Of a DNA stretch of 64,000 nt, positions 32,472 to 43,605 are shown one piece after another; the first letter of the stretch is position 1, and each line of letters begins with the position of its first letter. The notes under the pieces are model-generated. The model was not told where the DNA came from and ran no database searches. It saw only the letters and a list, made by a program, of their open reading frames with translations. The DNA comes from Incurvaria masculella (Eukaryota > Arthropoda > Insecta > Lepidoptera > Incurvariidae): NCBI GenBank assembly GCA_946894095.1, contig OX335642.1, positions 12,597,021-12,661,020 of the forward strand, given 5' to 3'. The position numbers were made by a program, and so were the translations under genes.

Positions 32472-32857
32472 GTTTTTTTTTTTATGTGACTGGACATGGA
32501 TGGCTAATACCACACCTTCTGTCATGGTATTAGCCCAACACATCACATGGGAACTAGGTGCCATGCCAGGACCTTCCTTATAATGCTCGGCTACATTGAA
32601 CTGGATGGAAAACACGGACATTTTTTCATTGCCGCTTCGACTATCCTTCATTCAATGCGATGGTACCAACCCGGGCGGGATTAACCCTACCACCTAGTAA
32701 GTAAGGAAGGGGACCTACAGTTTAACGTGGAATCCGAACCACGGCCAGCCTCTCTGAGCGGTCGAATGGTCACCCATCCAAGACCAGACCGGACCCAGCG
32801 TTGCTTAACTTCGGAGAGCGATCGCCGAAGTGTCGCGCCACTGGGCTATTAAGGCCA
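32472..32857 (-). mobile_element. 5S-rRNA-headed SINE, essentially full length
   Basis: Read on the minus strand from 32857: 'tagcccagtggcgcgac' (matches the tRNA A-box pattern), then an unmistakable 5S rRNA segment ('ctccgaagttaagcaacgct' followed by 'gggtccggtctggtcttgga' and 'tgggtgacc', i.e. 5S box A to box C). The body shared with the tRNA-type SINEs follows ('cgtggttcggattccacg', 'ggttggtaccatcgcattga', 'cggcaatgaaaaaatgtccg'), then 'agccatccatgtccagtcac' and a poly-A tail (the T-run at 32473-32482). Transcription by RNA polymerase III from the internal promoter is expected. A nearly identical copy is at 62177-62558. Frame 32454-32651 is within it. Confidence 0.92.
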
Positions 32858-33384
32858 TTATTTCTTTTTTTTTTATTATTATTTATTGTCGTTACGCCAT
32901 TCTTCATTCGTAGTGATGTATTCACCGAGAGCCTAATCAGGCTGTCACGCCTCCTGCGGCACAATTGTGGTGTCGACACTTTTTTAGTTCCTTCCGTTCT
33001 CCGGTAATTTCTTCACCTCCATGACGCCGGTAGTTTTTTGGAATAATAATTATGTTTCAGGCTGTTAGGCACAGCGACCGAAAGTTTTTTTGACCATCAT
33101 GGGTGAGACGTCAGATTCGTTGTTTGTCAATTGTTTTCTTAATTTTTTATCAAATAAATCCCTTGTAAATGTTCTGTTTATATGTATCAGAAGGAAAAAA
33201 AGTTTATTGGATTGTACGATGTCTCGTTGTTTTAGAAAAACTATCATTTGATAAAGTCAATACCATGAAAAAGACTTATGACCTCCCAAAGGCCCGAGGA
33301 TGAGTAAAAATATGACCTAAACATATAAAAAACTTTTGGCAATTGAGAGTTTCGTTACGTTTTATAAAGTTCGCTAGTTCACGC
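32858..33384. other. No feature recognised
   Basis: Contains a T-rich run right after the SINE (32862-32880). No gene. Confidence 0.4.
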
Positions 33385-33455
33385 CCTTTTCAAAGGGCCA
33401 TGACCTATGACATAGAAGGCAAGTCCCCGCGCTACTGAACTATCAGCTGCTCAAA
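33385..33455 (-). mobile_element. SINE tRNA-type head fragment, minus strand
   Basis: The minus strand reads 'gttcagtagcgcggggactt' then 'gccttctatgtcataggtca', matching the head of 10679-11085. No body follows. Confidence 0.5.
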
Positions 33456-34046
33456 AGAGATAGACTCTGATTAATAATTTGTGAAATTATAAATACAGCT
33501 AAAATTATATGCTTCCTGAGTTTATCCCCGAAAGCCTACAATATCAAAACCGCACACATATCGCAGGATTACAGGCGTTGCATTTTCAGTAAAAGTAGGC
33601 CTACATAGGTACCTGAGCGATCGGGAACAAAGCAAGCATGGTTCACTGGAGTTTGGCAGTAATTTATATGCTTTGTTGAAAACGTGCATTAAAATGGATA
33701 TTCGGATTAGCAAGAGCTTAGCGGCGGGCTTTCATAAACCACGTTTTAGGGTAGGCAGGCAAATCTATAATGCTGGATTTGCGAATTCGACATTGTTGTA
33801 TGTAGTTCAAATTCGCTCTCGCTAGCACTGCGAGGCAAGAGGGTTACCGGCTTAAGCTCACACAAAATGTTGTCCGAGAAATCAGTGAAACGTGTAATTT
33901 TCGTGACGTATTTTTCTATTATGAGAAAAATATTAAATATTGCTTGACACCAGTGTTCAAATGAGGTATGTACTTTTTTAGTATGTTTGTATAGATGTAT
34001 CTACATGATTTATGGACTTAGTGCATATGCATTAATGTGTACGTTA
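33456..34046. other. No feature recognised
   Basis: No gene or shared repeat seen. Confidence 0.4.
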
Positions 34047-34353
34047 TTTTTAGGGTTCCGTACCCAAAGGGTAAAAACGGAACCCTATTACTAAGCCTCC
34101 GCTGTCCGTCCGTCCGTCCGTCCGTCTGTCCGTCTGTCACAGGGATGTATCTCATGAACCGTAACAGGTAGGAAGCTGAAATTTTTACAGATTATGTATT
34201 TATTTTGCCGCTATAACAACAAATAGATAACATTATAAAATAATAAAAATTAAAGAGGGGCCCCATACAAAAAAAAAGTTTTTTTTTTGTAAATCCTGTA
34301 CGATGGTACGGAACCCTTCGTGTACGAGTCCAACTCGCACTTGGCCGGTTTTT
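34047..34353 (-). mobile_element. GTTCCG element, copy 4, minus strand, full length
   Basis: Starts 'agggttccgtacccaaaggg', contains (GTCC)n at about 34103-34136 and ends 'cgagtccaactcgcacttgg' 'ccggttttt'. The palindrome has one mismatch. Confidence 0.92.
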
Positions 34354-34487
34354 ATGTATGTGCATATATCCATATTGGGTTTCATCATTAACGAATCGTC
34401 TTAAACTTTCCGAATTCTTAATTTCATCAACCCATGGTTACTAGATCCATACTATAACCTATAACCTTATACCATAATAACTTATAA

Positions 34488-34716
34488 CCATATACCATAA
34501 TATTATAAATGCTAAAGTAACTTTACTGATTAATTTCGGTATAGAGATATGTAGTCTGGACCTTAGGAAAGGACAAAGGCTATCTTCTATGGCGAAAATA
34601 AACTTAAAGAGGGTGAAAAGAGAGATGAAAGTTTATATTGGGAACTCATATAAAAAAACATAGGTTCAGTGCGAAACGACATTGAACCGAGCGGAGCCGG
34701 GTACCTCAGCCAGTGT
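34488..34716 (+). mobile_element. Helitron-like fragment
   Basis: 'accataatattataaatgct' and 'ggtatagagatatgtagtct' are typical openings of lepidopteran Helitron-like repeats. The end 'cgagcggagccgggtacctc' plus agCCAGt looks like a CTAG terminus with a T-to-C change. Internally deleted. Confidence 0.55.
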
Positions 34717-34792
34717 AAACATAAACGCCAGTTTTAATCACTTACTTGCGATTTCACCCGGCGGGTTTATTTGGCATAGTAAATCCCCAGTA

Positions 34793-34900
34793 TTTCGTTA
34801 ATTCGTAAGTGAACTCAGTCGGCGGCGCCACCGCCATTGTATAGAAACTAGTTTCGGTTGCCACTCCTGTCATTGCTTCCTCGCTGGGTGCACCTCACTA
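34793..34900 (+). mobile_element. GC-rich MITE (family A), right end
   Basis: 'taattcgtaagtgaactcag', 'cggcggcgccaccgccatt', 'gtttcggttgccactcctgt' and 'cattgcttcctcgctgg' match the right end of 2680-3002. Confidence 0.65.
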
Positions 34901-35504
34901 AACCGCGTCCGACTATTATTAACGAGCGGCCACTGAAAACTGCTGAAAACTTGCGTCATTACTGAACACCATTATTTACAGCGACGGCTGAGCCACGAAA
35001 CGAACCGCCACCCATCCCGTCCACACCTGTAGACCGGGGGCCGGCAGTCATGTTTGTTACGTCACATCGATGTATATTTGTTTAATTATTGCAATATCAA
35101 TTTTTATTTGCGTTTGAACATGGAGCGATATTAGAAGTAGTCTCGTAATTCTTCTATTTTTAGGGTGACCCTTCCCGACGACTAACTCTTTCGCGGGCAC
35201 AGCACAAAACCGTTCTGTTGCGCTCTGGCACTGTCTCTGTTTTAAAGAAAAAGACAGTCCTCGTGATAAGGGGGATGTTGCACGTCCACAATGTGCGTAG
35301 TCTTATATCACAACGACTTATATCTAAAAGTAAATCACGGACGCTGAAGTAAAAAATCAAATAAAAACTAAATTGATTATGAATCTTCATGGAACAAAAT
35401 ACATAGGTTTGATGACTAAGATTTTTTTAGACTATTTTGTTTGATCGTCGAGTAATCTACGACCAAACTTATTGCACAAAACACGCGAAAATTTCGAACT
35501 TTCT
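34901..35504. other. No feature recognised
   Basis: No known domain in the 76-residue minus frame at 35160-35390. No shared repeat seen. Confidence 0.35.
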
Positions 35505-35655
35505 TATTACTTAGAAACCATATACAATTGTAACATGCCAATAATCATCAAACATCAATCAAGTAATGCTGTTTTCAATGCAACTTTGGATCTCCGAAAA
35601 GAAATGTGCGCATGGTCTTCTTTCCACGTTTGTATTAGGAGTTAAGCGGGAAGTT
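35505..35655 (+). repeat. Unclassified dispersed repeat D, copy 1
   Basis: 'acttagaaaccatatacaat', 'aacatgccaataatcatcaa', 'gtgcgcatggtcttct' and 'gttaagcgggaag' correspond in order to 60262-60400. Confidence 0.55.
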
Positions 35656-35739
35656 TATATATATATAAGTTTTATATAGTTTCCATGTTATTAGAAAGCA
35701 ATGCAAACACCTATTGATTTTTTAACTTACACGGCAACG

Positions 35740-35920
35740 TTTTTTTTATGTGACTAGGAAGGGCAATACCACATCCATTGTCATCACATTAGCCCAACAC
35801 ACCGCTTTTCCGAAGAAATAAGGTGCCATACCAGGATCTTCCCTTTATGAGCACGGCTGCATTGGATTAGATGGAAAACAATTTCATTGCCATTTCGACA
35901 ATCTTTTCATACAACTCGAC
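35740..35920 (-). mobile_element. SINE 3' half, minus strand
   Basis: A poly-T run, then 'tatgtgactagga', 'cacattagcccaacacaccg', 'gccataccaggatcttccct', 'gagcacggctgcattggatt' and 'gccatttcgacaatcttttc'. Head missing. Confidence 0.8.
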
Positions 35921-36116
35921 ATGTCGCCAAAAAGAAAAATAGATCAAATATCCGCAAACAGTTGGACTATTTGGCACTGTCAGTGGAAAGAAAATAGTGA
36001 CGGGAATTGGTTTAGTTACTCACAAAATCATGAAAAATTAAAAATTGACAAGAATGAGAAGCGATAGAAAAATAATCGTAACTATTCTTACGAGGACCAT
36101 TCAAATATCTGCTGAC

Positions 36117-36290
36117 TTTTTTATGTTAAGCGCGGCATATGGCGTACGCCAGGACCGCATATAAGAGGTGCCCGGCGACGCCCATAGGCTTTCGAACTTT
36201 CAGGGGAACTGCGAAAACCATGCCGGCCCGCCAGGTGCTTCTTCACACCGTGTCTAAAGGACCCCGGGTTGCACTTTGAGGGAATCTGAC
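36117..36290 (+). repeat. Unclassified repeat family A, plus-strand copy
   Basis: 'gttaagcgcggcatatggcg', 'tacgccaggaccgcatataa', 'gctttcgaactttcagggga' and 'ccggcccgccaggtgcttct' equal the reverse complement of 39270-39428 with substitutions. Confidence 0.75.
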
Positions 36291-37329
36291 AGTGTATCGA
36301 ATTGTAAAGGATTGAAAAATACTTGCTCCTAGACTTATCTCACATCTCTGTTGACGGAAAATGCTCGGGGAGTTTTCCCACAATTTGGCCGATAGTTCTC
36401 GCGGCGAAAACAACAACTTCTATTTTTATTCGTTCTCGTGCGAGCGGATATTTTTGAAAGGTGTGTATTTATTTAACGTCAGCAACACACTGCGCTTTCG
36501 GTATACATAAAAACTACAGATTTCAAATATCATTTAAGACGGTCTACCCTATCATTTCCCATGCTACGGGCGATAACTGTTTACATGCCCTAAATGTTTT
36601 ACGATGATTTTAAATTCTTGATTCTAAAATATATTATAGAGACCTACGTCAATGTATTAAAAAAATGCCTTTTACATTTGAAAACATTGGCTAATAAACA
36701 TTGGAAAAGTTAGTTTTTTTAATGTTCTTTAGATTTTTTTCTATTGATTTTTATATTGATATCTACATTAAAAAAAACATACGGATATAAAATTAAATTT
36801 TCTCAAGTGATTAAAAAAATGTGATTTGAATCTGACAACTTTTAGGCGCAGGGAATCGTTAAGGCCTGGAATTTTACTTCTCAGTCGGCTTGCCAAATTG
36901 TGCCTTGGCCGATGGACGAAGAATCCATTTCTTTAATTTTTTTTAATTTAGAGCTCCGCTACCTTCACGACAGTCTTAATAAATTATTTTTAGGTAACCT
37001 GATAAAGTAACCATTGTAAAGTTTTTATCAATATAAAAATTTTAAGTCTCCGGTGTTTTGAGTTGTCAATTTAGACAAATATTCATAAACTATCATAAAA
37101 AAGTTTTAACACAGAATATGAGCCTCTCAGATATTCACCGTTATAGGTTTCAAATATTGCTAAACAATCAATGCATATTTCATCTTTCAAAATTTCAAAA
37201 TAAGTAGTAGTTGCATTTAAAAATAATAGAATATAGTTTTACTTATGCCCTTATGGAACACTATCATGACCATCATGCCCATGAAAAACTCGGGAAATAA
37301 TAGAAAAATTTGCAAACGCATTTAACATT
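36291..37329. other. No feature recognised
   Basis: AT-rich. Nothing recognised. Confidence 0.4.
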
Positions 37330-37470
37330 TAATGAGCCATCGCACTGTGTGGTTTAATTGATTCAAAAAGTCGTCACGAGGAAAAAATTTGTTTCATCTC
37401 TCTCTAACTTGCGATTTTGATGCTTAATTTAACTTCTCACTCCCACACTCTGTACATCTCGTAAGCTCAA
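37330..37470 (+). repeat. Unclassified repeat family B, copy 3
   Basis: 'gccatcgcactgtgtggttt', 'gattcaaaaagtcgtcacga' and 'aacttctcactcccacactc'. Confidence 0.6.
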
Positions 37471-38466
37471 AGTTACATGCGATGCGAATCAAAAAGTTAA
37501 ATACGTTATTATTAGAAAACATAAAAAGAAATTAACCAACAAGCGAGCCAAGCCCCTTTTAAATAATATTGCGGTGAACCTATAAAAGAAGTTTAAATTC
37601 TAAAATAGTAAGACCTAGTATGTAGAGAAAACATTACATAAATTACCCTTACACTCCGCGATTAGTTAATTAACGAAGTAACACACCCCTTTCGCCGGAG
37701 GCAGGTTACATTAAAACTACTTCCAGGTAAACAGGATGTTCTGAAAACAACACGAAACACGCTCCTTTGCTCCAGAGCAAACACAATTTGATACAGTTCA
37801 TAGCAAACTCGGCTCTAGGCGTTGATGTGAAGTCGCTAACGAGGCTTAATGTCTAGTTATTTATTAATATACTCTATTGAGCATTGTATGGCTTAGAATG
37901 GCGTATGAAATATAACGGATTCAGGCGGAAATAATGGATTTGAAACCCACATTTCATAAGACATGTGACATTGCACATTGTATTTGCAACGAATGACTAA
38001 CGCATTGTACTCTCATTAAATTCATAAACGTTACTTATTATAGCGACAAATTTATCACGTTTTTTTGTTTTTGTTTTTCAAATTCATTACGTTGGTTAAT
38101 TTACTTGTTTTATCATTCAAAAATATTAAACCGATAGTAATCAAATAAATTAAGAAACTGTGAAAATCATTGTTTTCTCTTAATTTTTTGAAAAAAAAAA
38201 CGTACGTCGATATAATGTGAGCTCTGACATTAGTTATCATGGGTCAAAATCTTACTTACAAAAAAAGTCGATCGATGTGCCAACCACCCTGAACCAGATA
38301 TATTTTACCCTTTGCCATGTCAGCTAACTAAGCTGTTTTTAAAATTTAATTAAGCAACTAAGCCTTATAATTTTCATGAAACCAATGGGTCCTTAGGAGT
38401 CGGAAGCAGGGAAATCACTAAGAACCCCAAATTTCAACGAACAAACATATTTAACAGTTCATGTTA
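37471..38466. other. No feature recognised
   Basis: AT-rich with T-runs near 38060-38085 and an A-run near 38190. No gene or shared repeat. Confidence 0.4.
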
Positions 38467-38830
38467 TGGAGCGTTCATGCAATGGAGCGAGCCACGATGG
38501 AAATATCACTACGGGATATGGTGCTGACGAGGCAATCCGCCGACGCACCAAAGTAGTCGATATTGGACACCGGGTGGCTAAGCTCAAGTGGCAGTGGGCT
38601 GGTCACGTCAGCCGAAGAGACGACGTCCCTTGGAGTAACCGTGTCCTACACTGGCGGCCGTGGACAGGAAACCGGAGTGTGGGAAGACCACCCGCCAGGT
38701 GGGACGATGACATCAAGTGTGTCGGCGGAAAGCAGGGGTTCCGAACCGCTGAGGTCCGGGAGGACTGGAGAAAAATTAGAGAGGCGTAAGTCCAGCAGTG
38801 GACGCAAACACGCTGACTGAGTGTTATGCA
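38467..38830 (+). pseudogene. RTE-like LINE, 3' coding end, degenerate
   Basis: The frame at 38466-38789 encodes 'AIRRRTKVVDIGHRVAKLKW' then 'QWAGHVSRRDDVPWSNRVLH', 'WRPWTGNRSVGRPPARWDDD' and 'REDWRKIREA', ending in a stop where the family has 'GEAYxQQW'. The upstream text encodes 'MERATMEISLRD' in another frame, so there is also a frameshift near 38510. It is 5' truncated, lacking the reverse transcriptase core. It is in the same orientation as 22650-22916, 16 kb upstream. Confidence 0.8.
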
Positions 38831-39129
38831 AGACAAAATTTATTAAAAACCAAAAACGAATGCCATACAATATAGTGAATGCACCATGGTATAATTAATT
38901 ATCATTCACGTATACTTTACACAGGAGCTAGACACACAAAGAACTTAACATCGATATGTTTGGCCCGAATTCATGCATTAGTGAAATAGTAAGCGTTGTT
39001 TAGGCAGCAAACGAAGACGGGACAGGGAAATTGCTCGGCAAACATTTGTAATGGCTCCGGCGCGACGGCGACGCGCGACGCCCAACCCATCGTCACGGGA
39101 GCCACCGGTGCGGTGGCGGTACATGTGAG

Positions 39130-39428
39130 ATAACAATAAGTAAAACCGGCAGGGAATGCACCCATTCACTGACGACATTCCCAAAATAAGAACCCACCGA
39201 TCCTATAGATCTTTTATCTATAGGGTCCGTAAACTACGGAATCGACTCCCTGCCAAAGTTTTTTCCTCAAAATAAAACCTGGGCTCCTTCAAACATTGCG
39301 TTAAAAAGCACCTGGTCGGCCGGCATGGTTTTCGCAGCCCTATGTGAATGTCCGAAAGCCCATGGGCATCGTCGGGTGCCTTATGAAGTCCTGGCGTGCG
39401 CCATATGCCGCGCTTAACATAAAAAAGT
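39130..39428 (-). repeat. Unclassified repeat family A, longest copy, minus strand
   Basis: The minus strand runs from 'tatgttaagcgcggcatatg' through 'aaaaccatgccggccgacca', 'ggtgctttttaacgcaatgt' and 'gtagtttacggaccctatag' to 'gtgaatgggtgcattccctg'. It shows the full order of blocks scattered in the other five copies. Non-coding; type unknown. Frame 39340-39672 overlaps it and is not supported. Confidence 0.75.
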
Positions 39429-39775
39429 TCGCCTTTCTGTATTGTTTTTTACGCTGATAACTTCTACGCAACGTGGAAACGAGAAAACAACATTTAGGAC
39501 CAAGTGATATTGGGTAATTATTACATTCAACTGCATTTGTCACGAAAAGTAAGCAGCGAATGACAGTAACATGAAATGTGTGTAGGCAGGCAGTGACAAA
39601 TATTTTTGTTAACACGTTGGACTCCCATCGAAGTATTTTACTAGTTCTTTTTCTAAGAAAAAATATTGTCAATATATTAATTTTTTTTGGCGAGCTTAAT
39701 TTATTTTAATATGATAAAAGGATATAACAGAAATAAGGACAAAAATAAACAGAGAATGTAAAAGTAAATGATTAA
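39429..39775. other. No feature recognised
   Basis: AT-rich. Nothing recognised. Confidence 0.4.
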
Positions 39776-40250
39776 ATTAAATAAATAGCTCCTTCATTGG
39801 AACTGTTGGCATTATTCCAATGACCGAACCATCGTTCCCCCGCGCAATGGCCAAGCTTATTTTTTGGGTAAGGAACCCTCTGGCACGACGGTCTCCGGAC
39901 TCCTCAATGAGCAGTTTGCCCAAATACATGGCATGGAGCCCGGACGCCAAAGAACTGCTTTGGCGTCCGGGCTCCATGCTTCAAGGGTCTCCACGGCAAA
40001 AGCGACAAACTCGTAATTTGGTATAATGTCACGATACTTTCTATGTTTTACGGTTTGCGTCTTTGCCGCTGCTTCCTGACAAGAGCCGCCTATGTGACAG
40101 GGGGCTAAGGTATCCGCGCATGTGACATCCCAGACAAGAGCCCTCTCTTGCTTCCATGGCAGCAACGACATACCGTCTGCCCGCTTTCCGTCGTCCCGGA
40201 CCAAGCCAACCGGCTCGAGAACGCTGGGTATGCATACGGTATACATTAAT
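39776..40250 (-). pseudogene. LINE 3' end with 'WDVT' C-terminal ORF, minus strand
   Basis: The minus strand encodes, in one frame, 'PSVLEPVGLVRDDGKRADGM', 'LVWDVTCADTLAPCHIGGSC' and 'YEFVAFAVETLEAWSPDAK'. After a frame change it encodes 'LGKLLIEESGDRRARGFL', 'TQKISLAIARGND' and 'VPMKELFI' plus stop. This is the C-terminal region of the same LINE family as 14500-15056 and is better preserved. The frame break coincides with the perfect inverted duplication at 39931-39979. The reverse transcriptase region is absent. Confidence 0.75.
39931..39979. repeat. Perfect palindrome, 22-bp arms, 5-bp spacer
   Basis: Arms 39931-39952 and 39958-39979 are exact reverse complements (core 'gagcccggacgcc' / 'ggcgtccgggctc') around AACTG. 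One arm is the normal LINE coding sequence for 'AWSPDAK'; the other is an inverted copy that disrupts the frame. Confidence 0.97.
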
Positions 40251-40474
40251 TTTACTATTTATTGATCTGAAGAAATGTTAAAATATGACAAAATCCCGAA
40301 TATGTACTTGAGCTTTACGAAGTACTTCATTAATCTGGTCGTGGTACAGACACGACAATTCCACTCACTTCAGCCCTGTAATTTGTAGAATGGACCGTGA
40401 AACAAGACACGTTAAATAAAAAGACACCTGCAAATAAAATAAATATTGATATTGATGAATGTGCCCTTGATTTA

Positions 40475-40565
40475 CCGTCGATTATAAATATATGCATACC
40501 ACATTCGTTGAAAAAAATCGGCGTACTTGCTTAGGACGAAAAAGTATATTTACGTGTTTCTGAAA
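40475..40565 (+). repeat. Unclassified repeat E, copy 1
   Basis: 'gtcgattataaatatatgca', 'cgtacttgcttaggacgaaa' and 'aagtatatttacgtg' match 50635-50725. Confidence 0.6.
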
Positions 40566-40584
40566 TTCATACTTGCCTAAAAGC

Positions 40585-41010
40585 TGTGTTTGGTGCTACG
40601 CATCCGCCGCAGAGAATCAGAACACCTCTTGTGGTTGACATTAGATTTTTAGAACGAATGGTTTCTCAAATTCATTTCTCTGCCGGACCGCCAGGATATG
40701 GAACTGTCTGATGGCGGGTGCCTTTCCTCAAACCTATAACCTGGCAGTCTTCAAACTCAATTTGAACAAGCTTAATAGCTCAGCGACAATCAGCAAAACC
40801 GCTGGTATGACGCCTCGCTGGTTTCGCGAGGTTAGTTGGATTGGCTTTTTAGTACCTTTGTCTCTTAGCACAGCAATCGGATTGTTCAATAAAAAAGACA
40901 CAAATGTCTTTGACAAATGCTCTGCCTACCTCAATTGCAGTAGTAATGTTCATTTCATGTTCATTACTCTTTTGTGCTTATGTGTTGTGGCAAATTAAAT
41001 GTCTTATGTC
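40585..41010 (+). pseudogene. LINE 3' end (jockey/CR1-like), frameshifted
   Basis: 'gtggttgacattagattttt', 'tctgccggaccgccaggata' and 'tggaactgtctgatggcggg' are the decayed counterpart of a typical reverse-transcriptase C-terminus ('..RTARIWNSLP..'). The open frame from 40711 continues with 'FPQTYNLAVFKLNLNKL', the usual 'FP..YNL..FK..VNKL' ending. A short tandem 'tgtcttatgtcttatatgtc' at 40998-41022 is the kind of 3' tail such LINEs carry. Clade not certain. Confidence 0.65.
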
Positions 41011-41022
41011 TTATATGTCTTA

Positions 41023-41935
41023 TAATACATATATTTCAAAAGCAAAATAATACCTGAATTTTATTTCAGGCGACATAGCACAGCATACCAGAGAGGTCGT
41101 TGGCTTCACACCAATCAGTACAGACGCACTTCATTCACCGCATCCGTTGGTGTGGAGACGTGCCAATAAAAGAAAACGAACGAGACGAAACGAAATTGTG
41201 CAATGTTAGTGAACTGACGGTGACCCAAATGTTAGGTTCATGCGGAGGATGTAGTAGAAACGACGTACTGTGTTCATACATGTTTCTACAATATTTCTGT
41301 TTCAGATGAATGAACATATTCATAGTTAATGACGCTGTTGGGACTTAAATTATTCGGACACGGTAATGTCGTATCACTAATCAACTATATTTCATTTATT
41401 GCTAATGGTTATACAAGGACATTTCCAAAGAACAGTTTTTATTTATTAATGTAAAAAAGGCAAACGATATTAATTTGATTTTAAAGTGCGATATTTCAGT
41501 TAGGTTCCAATTCGACGTTGAAAAAAGAGCATGAAAAGTTAGAAAAACCCTACCCCATATATACGTATTAGGGTATTTTTTTCTACTTAGTTTAAACTTA
41601 GTAAAAAAATTTTTTTTTTACTTTTTAATAAAATAGTCAGTTAGGGGTGCGGTTTTTTCCTTTTGTTCCCTGTTGTCACCATTATATTTTATGAATATAG
41701 TAGGTAGTTCATAGACTGTTTGCATTTAATTATACTTTTTTTTATCTATTTCATATTCCAAGTTTATTTAATTTTATTTTCTATTCTTAATTCTCTTGAT
41801 GGATGTATGTTTGGTTAGTATGCAGATGTCAAATCTAAAGTTTTCCAAAAGAACAGGCGTAAAACTGAAGGCGTAAAAAAATTACTAGCATATTTCAATA
41901 ACAGATACTGAGCCTGTTGTATTCGATTTATGATA
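41023..41935. other. No feature recognised
   Basis: The 69-residue frame at 41100 has no known domain. The rest is AT-rich. Confidence 0.35.
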
Positions 41936-42256
41936 ATTGACCGGGCGAAGCGAAGGTCTCCGTTTCAAGATGGGAAAGAGAGTTTCGCATGTCCGGCTGT
42001 TTTCCTCTTCAGGCCGCATTTTCAACCGATTCGCGCGAAATTGTGTAAGCAGGTTCGGTATTTTTATAGATTTTGTTTAGTTAAGCTACTTTTAAGTGTC
42101 AATCTAAACTACTAATTAAGGTGACAACTGGGACTACAGGCTCTGGAAATTTTGCAAGCAGATTCGATATTTATTCAGATTTTTTTAGTCGAGCCAGTTT
42201 TTTAAAACTTAAAAAAAAACAAGTTCAAAAAGATAAACTCGCGAGGTCTACAGCTC
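41936..42256 (+). repeat. Unclassified repeat F, copy 1 (contains MITE-B terminus remnant)
   Basis: 'gaccgggcgaagcgaaggtc', 'gcatgtccggctgttttcct', 'aaccgattcgcgcgaaattg', 'gtcgagccagttttttaaaa' and 'ctcgcgaggtctac' match 44658-45012. At 42115-42137 'aaggtgacaactgggactac' is a lone MITE family B terminus. Confidence 0.65.
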
Positions 42257-43589
42257 AGAGAGCCACCACTAGTATAGTATTGACAAAATTTCTTTGCTAT
42301 TACTTTTTATTTTATTTACACTTTATTTACCTTATTGCTAGGTTTCTTTTTCTCTACCACTGCGCGTCATTTTTAGGGTGTGCATGTATTATTTTTTCTT
42401 GGTTATGGTAAATAAACGTAATAAATTGTTTAAATAATTTGGCAATGTCGTGATTTTTTATTTAATAAAATATACCATCAAGAATGTAAATTTTCACGCA
42501 ACAGCGCATCTGAGCATTCGTACATCGCTGGTGAGTCGCTCGCGCTGACTCGCGCTGACCACAAGCAAGATTGAATCCGGGAATATAAATATGTCGTAAA
42601 GTCACGTCGAGGCTTCGTCGGCGCGTGTCGTGGTAGGCGGGATAGTTACAGTGCAGCCGTGGTGAATTGACAGATAAATAGGGGATTTCGCAGCGGTTTA
42701 CACGGCGGATGTACACATCCTCATATGAAAGTAACTATAATCTTAATTTGCCTAACTAATAAACATGTACACCATCGCTATTACTCCGGTATTTTAGCTG
42801 TCAATAAATACTACTCATTAAGGCGGTATGAGGTTACTCGAGTACAGTCAACCAAAGGTTAAAGGATACACTTCCGGTTGAACTTAAAAATGAATAGTGT
42901 TTAAATACAACCTCTGATTCAATTTTGTTAGGGTTTTAGTAGACATCCTCAACTATATTTAAATCTATACTCAACACTATAATTGTTTCCAAAAGTCAAA
43001 GTATTTCGACTGTTCGTCTTTTCATTCAACCGGATGTGTATCCGAAACTCTTTGTTCGACTGTACATGAAGCATTGAATAAAATAGCGAAAAAAAAGTCA
43101 TAAGCTTACTTGAAGTTTTGACGAAAAGTGTATCTAGTGACCCAGGATTCTGTGCAGTAAGGACTAAATAGCCGAGGGCATAAGGCGGCGGTCGCTGATT
43201 CGAGAACATTTCGTATGAAACTAGTGAGTGTAGGTTTAATTATTCCTTCCCTGTAATGAATAAATTTAATGATTCCTATAAGATCTTTAAGTCTGCAACA
43301 AATGTACTGAGGATCAGCAATGAAATAAGAAAGGTTTGTTAGTCATGAAATTAGAACCTTTTGTTATTTTTAACAAAATAAAATAAAAATATATTGCAAG
43401 GGCGAGTCCTACTACCGCATCAAACACGTAAAACAGTTGCATAGTAAGCGGTTCGATGTTATGTATGTATTAATGCTAAATCCAAAACGAGAAATATTCA
43501 CAATGAATATTGGGAAACTTATTGCAGAAACGAGCACCGATGCGCGATGGCGATTTATTTCGAAATTCACAAAAGCCGACAAAAAATAT
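42257..43589. other. No feature recognised
   Basis: No known domain in the small frames, and no shared repeat. 42490-42720 is moderately GC-rich. Confidence 0.35.
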
Positions 43590-43605
43590 GTAGAATATTG
43601 AACAC

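Noticed and set aside
32744..32857. A 5S rRNA gene on the minus strand
   Set aside because: Only the internal promoter half matches 5S; the 5' and 3' stem-forming ends are absent and the segment continues into a SINE body with poly-A, twice in the window.
38466..38789. 107-residue frame as a host gene
   Set aside because: Its sequence is the C-terminus of an RTE-like LINE and a related frameshifted fragment lies at 22650.
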